Origin: an uncultured delta proteobacterium
Lineage (GTDB): Bacteria; Desulfobacterota; Syntrophorhabdia; Syntrophorhabdales; Syntrophorhabdaceae
Assembly: GCA_903872255.1 (NCBI GenBank)
Contig: CAIQJW010000069.1
Coordinates: forward strand, 1 to 23,659
Length of the DNA: 23,659 nt
Direction of reading: 5' to 3'
The position numbers and the translations under genes are program-made. Under the pieces are notes generated by a model. The model saw only the letters and a list, made by a program, of their open reading frames with translations. It was not told the origin of the DNA and searched no databases. This document shows, in pieces, positions 8,576 through 16,093 of the stretch. Numbering within the stretch: position 1 is the first letter of the stretch; each line of letters opens with the position of its first letter.

Positions 8576-9055
8576 ATGAGGACATCCCGTCTTGCTTCTT
8601 TTATCGTATGCATCATGCTCGCATTAATACTGACGGTTCCAACGTATGCGCAGGACAAAACGGAGGACCTGACCGGTATATATAAGAGCTATTTCAAGCT
8701 CCTCATCGATAAGGATTTTACAAAGGCATGGGATGACCTTGCGAACGAAAGCAAGCTTACCATTGCCGGGCTTATTGCGAAAGAAGCGAATGCTCCGTCT
8801 GACAAGGTGCTCGGGATGCTCAACGCGAACGAGAACGGGCTCCGGGATAAATACTTCACGGCATTTGAGGAAAGTATCCGTGAGCTTCTCAACGAAATAT
8901 ACGGCCAGGGAAAATTCACGGTCAAGAGCAAAACCGCCACCAGTGCCGTCGTCACAATAGAGGTCCAGAAGGACCCCAAGGATTTCGGGATGGTGAAGCA
9001 GGACGGGAAGTGGAAGGTTAATTTCTTTAAGGACCTGATGGCGGACGAGAAGTAG
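8576..9055 (+). CDS. Small exported protein of unknown function, NTF2/DUF4878-like
   Basis: The 159-residue protein has a clear signal peptide (basic start MRTSR, hydrophobic core to about residue 22, cleavage after TYA). There is no lipobox cysteine, so the mature protein should be periplasmic. The mature part begins with a helical segment (LTGIYKSYFKLLIDKDFTKAW). It ends with strands (KFTVKSKTATSAVVTIEV, then a DGKWKVNFF hairpin). This pattern resembles the NTF2-like fold of small lipoproteins with a KDGGKWKV-type ending (DUF4878-like). That is a fold impression from pattern only, and no function is assigned. A good RBS (GGGAG, 5 nt spacing) supports the start. It converges on metF, with stops 10 bp apart. 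Confidence 0.7.
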   Translation: MRTSRLASFIVCIMLALILTVPTYAQDKTEDLTGIYKSYFKLLIDKDFTKAWDDLANESKLTIAGLIAKEANAPSDKVLGMLNANENGLRDKYFTAFEESIRELLNEIYGQGKFTVKSKTATSAVVTIEVQKDPKDFGMVKQDGKWKVNFFKDLMADEK

Positions 9056-9065
9056 TTGAGGCGGG

Positions 9066-9983
9066 TTAAGGGCGGGGGATCAGGTCGGCCTGTTTCACGA
9101 TCTCGGGGACTATGTCTTCCCATTCTATGGCCATTATGTGGATGCCCGCTATGCCTTCGATATTCCTGACTGCATCGATAGTTTCGAGGCATATCGCGAT
9201 ACCCTCGTCACGGTACTTTTCTTTTGGCACGGACCCCATGCGTTCGATCAGGTGATCTGGCACGTCCATTCCCGGAACAGAATTCTTCATATAACGGGCC
9301 ATGCCCGGCGACTTCATGGGTGTCACCCCGGCAAGTATATACGCCTTTTCGTGTGTTCCGATGTCCCGCACCATTTCCATCCACCGCGTGAATTTTTCAA
9401 TGTTGAAGACACATTGCGTCTGGACGAATTGAGCGCCGGCCCTTACCTTTTTTGCAAGCCTTAGCGCCCGGATCTCGAACGGGTCGGCAAACGGGTTTTC
9501 GACGCAGCCGATAAAGATCCCGGGTCTGCCTTTTATCTCCTGTCCGCTTAAGAATTTCCCTTCATCACGCATGGTGCGCAACGTATCGATCAACTGGACC
9601 GAGTCAATGTCGTGAACGTTCTTCGCGCCGGGATGGTCACCGAATGATTGATGGTCGCCGGTGAGGCACAGGATATTTCGAATGCCGAGCGCCGATGCGC
9701 CAAGTACATCGCTCTGCAGGGCTATCCGGTTGCGGTCCCTGACCGTCATCTGGAGGACCGGGTCAAGGCCCATATCCTTGAGGATGAGGCACGATGCCAT
9801 GCTCGACATCCGTACGACCGCCGTCTGGTTGTCGGTAACGTTCGCTGCATCCACATGCCCTTTAAGAAGGTCCCCTTTTCTCCTGATGGCATCCGGGTCG
9901 GCGCCGCGCGGAGGGCCGCACTCGGCCGTGACCGCAAAATGGCCCCGGGTGAGGACCCTTTCTAGATTGCCTGCCGGCGTCAT
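9066..9983 (-). CDS. metF: 5,10-methylenetetrahydrofolate reductase, MetF
   Basis: MetF reduces methylene-THF to methyl-THF using bound FAD; in acetogenic-type metabolism this feeds the methyl branch of the Wood-Ljungdahl pathway. The 305-residue protein is a single TIM-barrel domain. It has the catalytic glutamate in TAECGPPRG (Glu21), NVTDNQ, the FAD-binding LTGDHQSFGDHPGAKNVHDID stretch (split here as LTGDH at about 107 and the D-rich loop after it), FVQTQCVFN and AGVTPMKS. There is no NADH-binding extension, which fits dependence on a partner for electrons. Its ATG overlaps the metV stop by 4 bp (ATGA), so the two are tightly coupled. It is the last gene of the hdr-mvhD-metVF operon. Confidence 0.95.
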   Translation of the reverse strand: MTPAGNLERVLTRGHFAVTAECGPPRGADPDAIRRKGDLLKGHVDAANVTDNQTAVVRMSSMASCLILKDMGLDPVLQMTVRDRNRIALQSDVLGASALGIRNILCLTGDHQSFGDHPGAKNVHDIDSVQLIDTLRTMRDEGKFLSGQEIKGRPGIFIGCVENPFADPFEIRALRLAKKVRAGAQFVQTQCVFNIEKFTRWMEMVRDIGTHEKAYILAGVTPMKSPGMARYMKNSVPGMDVPDHLIERMGSVPKEKYRDEGIAICLETIDAVRNIEGIAGIHIMAIEWEDIVPEIVKQADLIPRP

Positions 9984-10648
9984 AACGTCATATCCTCCCT
10001 TGTTCTCTTGCGCGGTCCCCCGTCACGGGATGTCGACCAATCCCGGGGTTTTTCAATCTCATTATACGTGTCAAATTCCCCCCGTGCTTTCAGCCGGTCA
10101 ATAATGAGCTGCCAGGCACACGGAAGACTGTCGTTTACTTCACAGACGCCGCCGTGGGAACCGCCGCAGGGGCCGTTCATGATGCTTTTCGCACACCTCG
10201 CAACGGGACATATCCCGCGGGTCCTGTCAAGGATGCAATCGCCGCATCCCTGGCAGCGTTCCGCCCACACCCCCGCCTTTTCTGTCACACCCATGAAGCG
10301 GGTATTGACCGCCGGGAGGACAGGCACGCCGGGAAAAGTCTCCGAAATGAACTGCACGCCGCAGCCGCATGCAAGCGACAGGACGGCATCGTAATCTTCC
10401 AGCGATCCGGCCAGCGTGTCCGCAAACTCAGGATCGCATTGCCTCTCGAGGGTCTTTTCCCCGATATCCGCCGTATGCCCTTCGGCCTGCCGCTTGATAC
10501 GTATCTGCAAGGCAAGAAGGGCAGTCTCTTTGGTACCGCCCACAGCACAGACGGTCACGCATTCATTGCACCCGAGAAGCAGTATTCTCCGGTACGGAGC
10601 AATCATATTCATGATCTCATCGAATGGCTTTCTATCGGCAACAATCAT
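9980..10648 (-). CDS. metV: MetV, cysteine-rich partner of MetF
   Basis: MetV is the metal-binding partner of MetF in acetogens and relatives (MTHFR C-terminal-domain family) and connects the flavin of MetF to external electron carriers. The 222-residue protein is cysteine-rich: C27xxC30xxxC34 near the start, CGC at 94-96, and a dense C-terminal group, C132xxC135xxC138, C147, C152, C161, C169 and C177 (CQGCGDC, CPVARC, NGPCGGSHGGVCEV). Which of these bind Fe-S clusters or zinc cannot be told from sequence. The ATG has a strong RBS (AAGGAG, 6 nt spacing). An 85-bp gap filled by an inverted repeat array separates it from mvhD upstream. Confidence 0.92.
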   Translation of the reverse strand: MIVADRKPFDEIMNMIAPYRRILLLGCNECVTVCAVGGTKETALLALQIRIKRQAEGHTADIGEKTLERQCDPEFADTLAGSLEDYDAVLSLACGCGVQFISETFPGVPVLPAVNTRFMGVTEKAGVWAERCQGCGDCILDRTRGICPVARCAKSIMNGPCGGSHGGVCEVNDSLPCAWQLIIDRLKARGEFDTYNEIEKPRDWSTSRDGGPRKRTREDMTL

Positions 10649-10664
10649 TCTGGACTCCTTGTTT

Positions 10665-10753
10665 GTCGTAAATCGTAAAACGTAAATCGTAAGGTGAAAA
10701 GAATTTCTATGATCGTATTTCTTTTCTAACTCCTCACGCTTTACGATTTACGG
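10665..10753. repeat. Inverted array of CGTAAAT/TTTACGATT repeats between mvhD and metV
   Basis: The left arm (10665-10702) has repeated CGTAAATCGTAAAACGTAAATCGTAAGG and then GTGAAAAGAA. The right arm (about 10719-10753) is its imperfect reverse complement (TTCTTTTC, then CTTTACGATTTACGG). The two arms can fold into one long imperfect hairpin. The last codons of mvhD (V-N-R-K-A-stop) lie inside the right arm. A second copy of the same design lies at 11162-11290. Confidence 0.7.
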
Positions 10754-11153
10754 TCTTAATGGGATTCGGTCCCAATCCGATAATCTTTTCTGTTATCTCC
10801 CGCATGACAAAAGCGAACTTGCGGCCGTCGGACGCAGAAAGATTGTACATCTCGAGGCGTTCACCCCCTATGCCCGCCTCATCGAGAAGGTTTTTCGCAT
10901 AGAGCACTCGTTTTCCCGCCCGTATATTTCCGGCGATGAAATGACAGTCCCCCTCGAGGCATCCCACGAGACATACGCCGTCTGCCCCGTTTGCGAAGGC
11001 CTCGAGCATGTGGATCGTATCGACCCTGCCGGTACAGGGTATCTTGACGATCTTCACCGATGCGGGATAGGACAGCCTCATCGAACCTGCCAGGTCCGCC
11101 GCAGTGTATCCTCAGTATTCGCAGCAAAAGGCAATGATCTGTATGTTATCCAT
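10734..11153 (-). CDS. mvhD: MvhD-type hydrogenase/Hdr iron-sulfur subunit, probable selenoprotein (UGA at codon 14)
   Basis: MvhD carries a [2Fe-2S] cluster that passes electrons between a donor enzyme and HdrA. Read from the ATG at 11153 (GGAG about 5 nt upstream), the frame encodes MDNIQIIAFCCEY, then TGA (11114-11112), then GYTAADLAGSMRLSYP and the rest of a normal MvhD (PCTGRVD, GADGVCLVGCLEGDCH, LSASDGRKFA). It has 139 codons, the usual size. In relatives the motif is FCCxxC followed by Y/G-A-D-LAG, so the UGA sits exactly at the third cysteine. Methanococcus VhuD is a known homologue with selenocysteine in this family. A hairpin starts 13 nt after the UGA. Alternatives are a real nonsense mutation or a TGC-to-TGA base error. 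Starting at the next ATG (11081) would remove the cluster ligands and is unlikely. Confidence 0.85.
11082..11114 (-). promoter_or_regulatory. Candidate bacterial SECIS element with the UGA codon of mvhD
   Basis: On the minus strand the UGA (11114-11112) is followed by 13 nt and then a hairpin at 11098-11082: CGGACCT, loop GGC, AGGTTCG. The stem has 7 pairs including one G-U. The apical loop starts with G and lies 21-23 nt after the UGA. This fits the published bacterial SECIS pattern: a stem-loop just 3' of the UGA inside the coding region, with a G at the start of the loop about 16-37 nt away. Confidence 0.7.
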
Positions 11154-11161
11154 TAGTCTCC

Positions 11162-11290
11162 AATCGTAAATCGTAAATCGTGAATCGTAAAGTGTAAAAG
11201 AAATGCCCTGTTTTCTGCGGCATCACATTCCCTCCATTTCCATGATCTCCTTACTCTTTACGATTTACGTTTTACGATTCACGACTTATC
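11162..11290. repeat. Inverted array of CGTAAAT-type repeats between hdrA and mvhD
   Basis: The left arm (11162-11200) reads AATCGTAA-ATCGTAA-ATCGTGA-ATCGTAA-AGTGTAAAAG. The right arm (about 11251-11290) is close to its reverse complement (CTTTACGATTTACGTTTTACGATTCACGACTTATC). About 50 bp of unique sequence lies between them. The hdrA ending S-R-E-S-stop is encoded by the right arm, and the left arm ends about 9 bp before the mvhD start region. It is the same type as the array at 10665-10753. Confidence 0.7.
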
Positions 11291-14200
11291 GCCGCTTTCA
11301 CCTTAGCTAAAATCTGTACGTCCCTTGAATGCATCAGGTCTATCGCCTTTGCCGGGCATTCGGCTGCACAGGTGCCGCAGCCCTTGCATTTGCTTGCATC
11401 TATCTCGGCCTTTCCTTCGTCATCGATGACGGGTACGCCGAACGGGCATGTCCGAACACAGGTAAGGCATGAGGCGCATACGCTGCTGTCGACCCTGGCG
11501 ACCATAGCGTCAACCGTTATTGAATCCTTTGCAAGGGTTGTGAGGGCCCGTCCCGCCGCGCCCTGTGCCTGCGCGATCGTCTCGCTGATATTTTTCGGCG
11601 AATGGCATGTTCCTGCCATATAAAATCCGTCGGTGGCGAAATCTATCGGTTTCAATTTCATATGGGCCTCGTGAAAGAAGCCGTCACGGGTCCGGGGAAG
11701 CTTGAATATGCCTGCAAGGCCGGTTGTATCGTTTGGTATCACGGCGCTCGAAAGCACGATCCGGTCCGCCCGGAATTCGGCCTTTTCGCGAAGGGACGTG
11801 TCAAAGCAGCTGACGTAAAGCCCGTCATCTTTTTTTTCAACTGCGGGTATGCTCTCATGCGAAAAACGAACGAACCGTATCCCCATGCGACGGGCCGTCT
11901 TATAATACTTTTCGGAAAAACCATAGCTCATCATATCGCGGAACATAATGACGATCTGAGACTCGGGCCATTTCGTCTTCATCGTCATGCCATTCTTGAG
12001 TGCGGTGAGGCAGCAGACCCGGCTGCAATATTGTCTTTGCGCGTTCCGTGAGCCAACGCACTGGATCATGACGCAGACCTGCGGTTCGGGAAGCGCTTCG
12101 GCATTGAGCGCCGCCTCGAGCTCGAGTTGGGTCATTACCCGGGCGTCTTCACCAAAGAGATACAAGCCTTCGGGCCTCAATTCTGATGCGCCCGTTGCAA
12201 GTATCGTGACAGAATGCCGGATCTCTTCGGGCGATGTTTGGCTTTGGGCCATGATCTCGGTCAGGAAATCTCCCCGAATACCTTCGGCATCGATGACCTC
12301 CGCGTCCACGTGAACGTGAATGTTCCGGTGGCCTGTCACCTTCCGGACAATTTCCTGAAGGAACTCCTGCACATCAAGGCCTTCCACGGTCCTGAAGATA
12401 TTGTTGAGATTGCCTCCCAGCCGCTTTTCTTTTTCAACGAGATGTACGGTAAAATCCTGGTCTGCAATGCTTAAAGCTGCCGTCATCCCTGCGACGCCGC
12501 CGCCCACCACAAGCGCGGACTTTTCCACCGGCAGGGTTTTTTCGACGAGCGGTTCTATATAATGAGCATTTGCAACCGCCATCCGGACCAGGTCTTTTGC
12601 TTTTTCGGTAGCCTCTTTCCTGTCATGCATATGGACCCACGAGCACTGGTCCCTGATATTTGCCATCTCGAAAAGATATTTGTTGAGCCCCGCATCCCGG
12701 ATCAGGGACCGGAATACAGGTTCATGGGTCCGTGTCGAGCACGAGGCCACGATGACGCGATTAAGGCCAAGCTCATGGATAATGTTTTTTATTTTTTCCT
12801 GGGTATCCTGGGAACACGTGAAAAGGAATTGCTCGGCGAAGACAACATCGGGAAGCCCCCCGGCATAATCCTTTACTGCCGGGACATCGACTATACCCCC
12901 GATATTGACGCCGCAATTACAGATAAAGACCCCGATCCTCGGCTGCTGCCCGGTTATGTCCCGTTCGTCGGGAACGGACGGTACCGTAATGTCCTGCCAC
13001 CGCATATCCGTAAGAGATGCCGCGGCCGCGCAGGCCGCCGCGGATCCTTCGACAACTGTTTCCGATATATCGCGCAAAGAAGCGGAACCCCCGCATACAT
13101 AGATCCCCGGGCGGGAGGTAGCGAGCGGCGACATGGGCCCGGTATCGACAAAACCGTATTCGTTGGCCGCAACGTTCATCAGCCGGGTAAGCCCGCCGAG
13201 CTGTTTTGAAGGACGAAGACCAACGGCGAGGATAACGAGATCGAACGTCTCGGTCACAACGGCCCCCTCCGGGTCCCAATATGTTATGTCGAGGTCCCTC
13301 GTATCGGGATCTTCATAGATCCTGGAGATAGCAGACCGTATATAGCGGACGCCGTATTCCGAACGGGCGCGTTCATAGTGCTCGTCGTACCCTTTGCCGA
13401 ACGTCCGCGTGTCCATATAGAAAACGGTGGGCTCGATGTCGCGATGATGTTCCTTTGATATTATCGCCTCTTCCATCGCAAACATGCAGCAGATGGACGA
13501 ACAGTACGGGTTTTCCTTGTTCCTGCTTCCAACGCACTGGATAAAGGCGATCTTCCGCGGTATCCTGCCGTCGGACGGCCGCATGACCAGGGCTCCGGTG
13601 GGCCCCGTAGCGGAAAGGATGCGTTCATAGTCGACGCTGCTCAATACATTGGCGAACGCGTGGTATCCGAACTCCTTCATTGAGGCCGAATCAAATTCGT
13701 CAAAACCGCACGCAATTATAATGCTGCCGACATCGAGAACGCGTTCCACCGGTCCTTCGCGGTAATCGATAGCCTCAGGCTCGCAGAATTCCTCGCATAT
13801 CCCGCAGCCAAGGCATCTACGGCAACTCAGGCATCTTTTCGCCTCTTCCACGGCGCTTCTTTCGTCGAGCGTCCCGACCGTCTCTACAAACCCTTTGCGG
13901 CCGGTTGTCGCAGTCCTGGGGATGCTGACACGGATCTTGCGTTCAACCGGGAACGGCACTTCGTCGAGAATTTTATCGTCTTCGGCAAGCCGGCCTTTAA
14001 GGAGGTCGCGTCCCTCGAGATACCTGATCATGGATTCGGCAGCACGCTTTCCCTGCGCTATTGCGTCGATGGCGCTCTTCGGCCCCGTCACGGCGTTTCC
14101 GCCGGCGAAGACGCCTTTGTGTGTTGTTTCGAGCGATACGGGGTCCACCCTTACCCGGCCGTCAATATGTCGCTTAATCGTTCGGGATGCCGAAAGGTAA

Positions 14201-15702
14201 GCGGTATCGATCGTTTCGTATATTACGAGGACCAGCATATCCATTTCAAAGATAATGGTATTTGACGTATCGTATATGGGATCGAAGAGCCCCTGGCTGT
14301 TAAAGGCCTGTTTGCACCGCGCCAGTTCCATTCCGGTAACTGCGCCGTCTCTCGCGAGGATCCTTAAAGGCCCCCAGGCATTGTGAAATATAACGTCTTC
14401 TTCGATAGCCTGATCTATCTCCCATCGATGGGCGGGCATATCATCCCATTTTTCAAGGGCCACGATATGGACATCCGGCACACCCAGTCTCCGCAGGGTT
14501 ATCGCGGTGTCCATCGCGACATTTCCGCCGCCGACAACAAAAACCCGTTTCCCGATTGAAATTGCTTTCCCCGTGTTCACGTCCTTGAGAAAATCGAGGG
14601 CACTTACTACCCCTCTTGCGTCCTCATTGACGAGCCCGAGCTTTCTGCGCCCGTGTGCCCCGGACGCGATAAACGTGGAATCGAAGGAATCAAGGATGTC
14701 TGCAAGCGGAAGGTCGCGCCCGATACGGGTATTCATCTTGAGCTCGATACCCATTCGCCCGGCGATGGAAACCTCACGACCGAGGACGTCGCGGGGCAGC
14801 CGGTATGCGGGGACCCCGGCATACAGCATTCCCCCCGGTTTTTCATTAGCATCGAATATTGTCACACGGTATCCCGCTCTGCGAAGTTCGACGGCACATG
14901 TAAGACCGGCGGGGCCGGCACCGATAATTGCAGCTTTCCTGTCTTTTTCGTGTTCGATTCGCGGAAGAAGCGGCTCCCGCCGGCCGACCTCGTAATCAGC
15001 GAGAAATCGTTTCAGGGAGCATATTGCGATGGGCTGATCGACTTCTTTTCCCCTCAGGCAGGCATTTTCGCAGGGATGCGCGCATATTCTGCCGATTATG
15101 CCGGGAAAGGGCAGTTTGTCCCGTATGAGGTCGAGCGCTTCAAAGAACTTTCCCTCGGCAACAAGACCGATGTAATCGCGGGCGTTGAGGTTGATGGGAC
15201 ATGTATATATACAGGGCGAGAGCTGCCTGTCTATCATGTACGTCGACGGTATGGCCTGGGGAAAATTGATGAAGGCGGCGCTGCGAAGCGACATTTCCTC
15301 ATTGTACACATTGCCCACTTCAAGCGGGCATGCTGTTGCGCACGACGCACACGACGTGCACTTATCGGGAATTACCCGCCTCGGCCGGGTCCTTAGGGTC
15401 GCCTTGAAATGCCCCGGTTCTCCTTCAAGGCGAAAGACCTCCGAATTCATAAGCAGCTCGATATTCGGGTTCTTGCCCACCTCTACCAGCTTGGGGGCCA
15501 TAACACACATCGAGCAGTCATTTGTCGGGAATATCTTGTCGAGCTGTGCCATATTGCCGCCAATATTAGGTTTGCGGTCGGCCAGATAAACCTTGAACCC
15601 GGCCTCAACACAGTTGAGCGCCGCTTCCATGCCCGCAATGCCTGAACCTATGACAAGGATGGCGCCGGATCTTTTGGACCCGCTCCCTTCACCGCCCTTC
15701 AT
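11272..15702 (-). CDS. hdrA: HdrA fusion: HdrA with inserted GltD/NfnB-like NAD(P)H module, plus a second HdrA and ferredoxin
   Basis: HdrA is the FAD subunit of heterodisulfide-reductase-like complexes and the site of flavin-based electron bifurcation. This 1476-residue protein has these parts in order. HdrA copy 1 begins with an FAD fold (GSGIAG, 19-24), TNDCSMC (60-66) and a ferredoxin-like CTSCASCATACP. At the FPQAIPSTYMID position a block of roughly 450-480 residues is inserted (about 155-630). It resembles the GltD/NfnB family: an N-terminal Fe-S region (CPINLNARDYI, CAHPCENAC), an FAD site (IIGAGPAGLTCA) and an NAD(P)H site (VVGGGNVAMD). Copy 1 then resumes at CRRCLGCGICEEFC and FIQCVGSRNK. 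Copy 2 follows (CNCGVNIGG, GGGVAGMTAA, IQCVGSRNAQRQYCSRVCC). It ends with two [4Fe-4S] motifs (CASCLTCVRTCP, CKGCGTCAAECP). The chosen ATG has AGGAGG 10 nt upstream; an ATG 24 codons earlier gives only an atypical tail. Confidence 0.93.
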   Translation of the reverse strand: MKGGEGSGSKRSGAILVIGSGIAGMEAALNCVEAGFKVYLADRKPNIGGNMAQLDKIFPTNDCSMCVMAPKLVEVGKNPNIELLMNSEVFRLEGEPGHFKATLRTRPRRVIPDKCTSCASCATACPLEVGNVYNEEMSLRSAAFINFPQAIPSTYMIDRQLSPCIYTCPINLNARDYIGLVAEGKFFEALDLIRDKLPFPGIIGRICAHPCENACLRGKEVDQPIAICSLKRFLADYEVGRREPLLPRIEHEKDRKAAIIGAGPAGLTCAVELRRAGYRVTIFDANEKPGGMLYAGVPAYRLPRDVLGREVSIAGRMGIELKMNTRIGRDLPLADILDSFDSTFIASGAHGRRKLGLVNEDARGVVSALDFLKDVNTGKAISIGKRVFVVGGGNVAMDTAITLRRLGVPDVHIVALEKWDDMPAHRWEIDQAIEEDVIFHNAWGPLRILARDGAVTGMELARCKQAFNSQGLFDPIYDTSNTIIFEMDMLVLVIYETIDTAYLSASRTIKRHIDGRVRVDPVSLETTHKGVFAGGNAVTGPKSAIDAIAQGKRAAESMIRYLEGRDLLKGRLAEDDKILDEVPFPVERKIRVSIPRTATTGRKGFVETVGTLDERSAVEEAKRCLSCRRCLGCGICEEFCEPEAIDYREGPVERVLDVGSIIIACGFDEFDSASMKEFGYHAFANVLSSVDYERILSATGPTGALVMRPSDGRIPRKIAFIQCVGSRNKENPYCSSICCMFAMEEAIISKEHHRDIEPTVFYMDTRTFGKGYDEHYERARSEYGVRYIRSAISRIYEDPDTRDLDITYWDPEGAVVTETFDLVILAVGLRPSKQLGGLTRLMNVAANEYGFVDTGPMSPLATSRPGIYVCGGSASLRDISETVVEGSAAACAAAASLTDMRWQDITVPSVPDERDITGQQPRIGVFICNCGVNIGGIVDVPAVKDYAGGLPDVVFAEQFLFTCSQDTQEKIKNIIHELGLNRVIVASCSTRTHEPVFRSLIRDAGLNKYLFEMANIRDQCSWVHMHDRKEATEKAKDLVRMAVANAHYIEPLVEKTLPVEKSALVVGGGVAGMTAALSIADQDFTVHLVEKEKRLGGNLNNIFRTVEGLDVQEFLQEIVRKVTGHRNIHVHVDAEVIDAEGIRGDFLTEIMAQSQTSPEEIRHSVTILATGASELRPEGLYLFGEDARVMTQLELEAALNAEALPEPQVCVMIQCVGSRNAQRQYCSRVCCLTALKNGMTMKTKWPESQIVIMFRDMMSYGFSEKYYKTARRMGIRFVRFSHESIPAVEKKDDGLYVSCFDTSLREKAEFRADRIVLSSAVIPNDTTGLAGIFKLPRTRDGFFHEAHMKLKPIDFATDGFYMAGTCHSPKNISETIAQAQGAAGRALTTLAKDSITVDAMVARVDSSVCASCLTCVRTCPFGVPVIDDEGKAEIDASKCKGCGTCAAECPAKAIDLMHSRDVQILAKVKAAISRES

Positions 15703-16090
15703 CGTGCCATTTCCTCCTGTAAAGTGCGTCCCGGTCATCATAGCCGGCAATTTCCACCCGGTCGCGCCGGGCAAGTTCTTTTATATGGTCGAAAACGATG
15801 TTCGGCGCAAGGTCAAGGTCCCGGGCCAGCTGCGGGACCGATGACGGGTTGCGGCCAAGATTCTCGAGGATGCGGGACCGCTCAAAGGCCCGCTTGAGAA
15901 GCGGATCGAATACAAGGGAAAATTGCCGTGCAGTGAAGCGTTCCCCGTAGACATTTCCGGCCTTGAGTGCGTCTTGTTTCTTGAGGAGCATCTCGAGCTT
16001 GTCGGCCCCATCCGGGTCCTCGGTCCTGACAAATTCGATCATCGACAGGCGCCGGGCGCCTGTTTCGTTATCGTATGACTCTTCATTCAC
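15689..16090 (-). CDS. Small winged-helix-like protein encoded within the hdr operon (GTG start)
   Basis: The 133-residue protein has no recognised name. The first half is acidic and helical (TEDPDGADKLEMLLKKQDAL, then FTARQFSLVFDPLLKRAFERSRIL). The last 50 residues look like a winged-helix DNA-binding domain: a helix (SSVPQLARDLDL), a recognition-like helix (APNIVFDHIKELARRDRV) and a wing (EIAGYDDRDALYRRK). The start is GTG, 3 bp after the hdrB stop, with GAGAGG about 9 nt upstream. Its stop overlaps the hdrA start by 14 bp. Such tight packing suggests it is made with the complex, as a regulator of the operon or a small accessory subunit. Confidence 0.75.
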   Translation of the reverse strand: MNEESYDNETGARRLSMIEFVRTEDPDGADKLEMLLKKQDALKAGNVYGERFTARQFSLVFDPLLKRAFERSRILENLGRNPSSVPQLARDLDLAPNIVFDHIKELARRDRVEIAGYDDRDALYRRKWHDEGR

Positions 16091-16093
16091 CGG

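Noticed and set aside
10734..11081. MvhD starting at the ATG at 11081 (115 residues)
   Set aside because: This start has no good RBS and drops the conserved FCCxx(C/U)...ADLAG segment, which is encoded in frame upstream across the UGA.
10665..11290. CRISPR array
   Set aside because: The CGTAAAT units are short, degenerate and inverted, with no uniform spacers and no cas genes nearby.
10665..11290. Insertion sequence remnants
   Set aside because: No transposase fragment or target-site duplication is seen between or around the two inverted arrays; a small non-coding repeat fits better.
15703..15774. The 24-codon N-terminal extension of HdrA
   Set aside because: The residues are atypical for HdrA, the extension would overlap the upstream gene much further, and AGGAGG is placed for the ATG at 15702.
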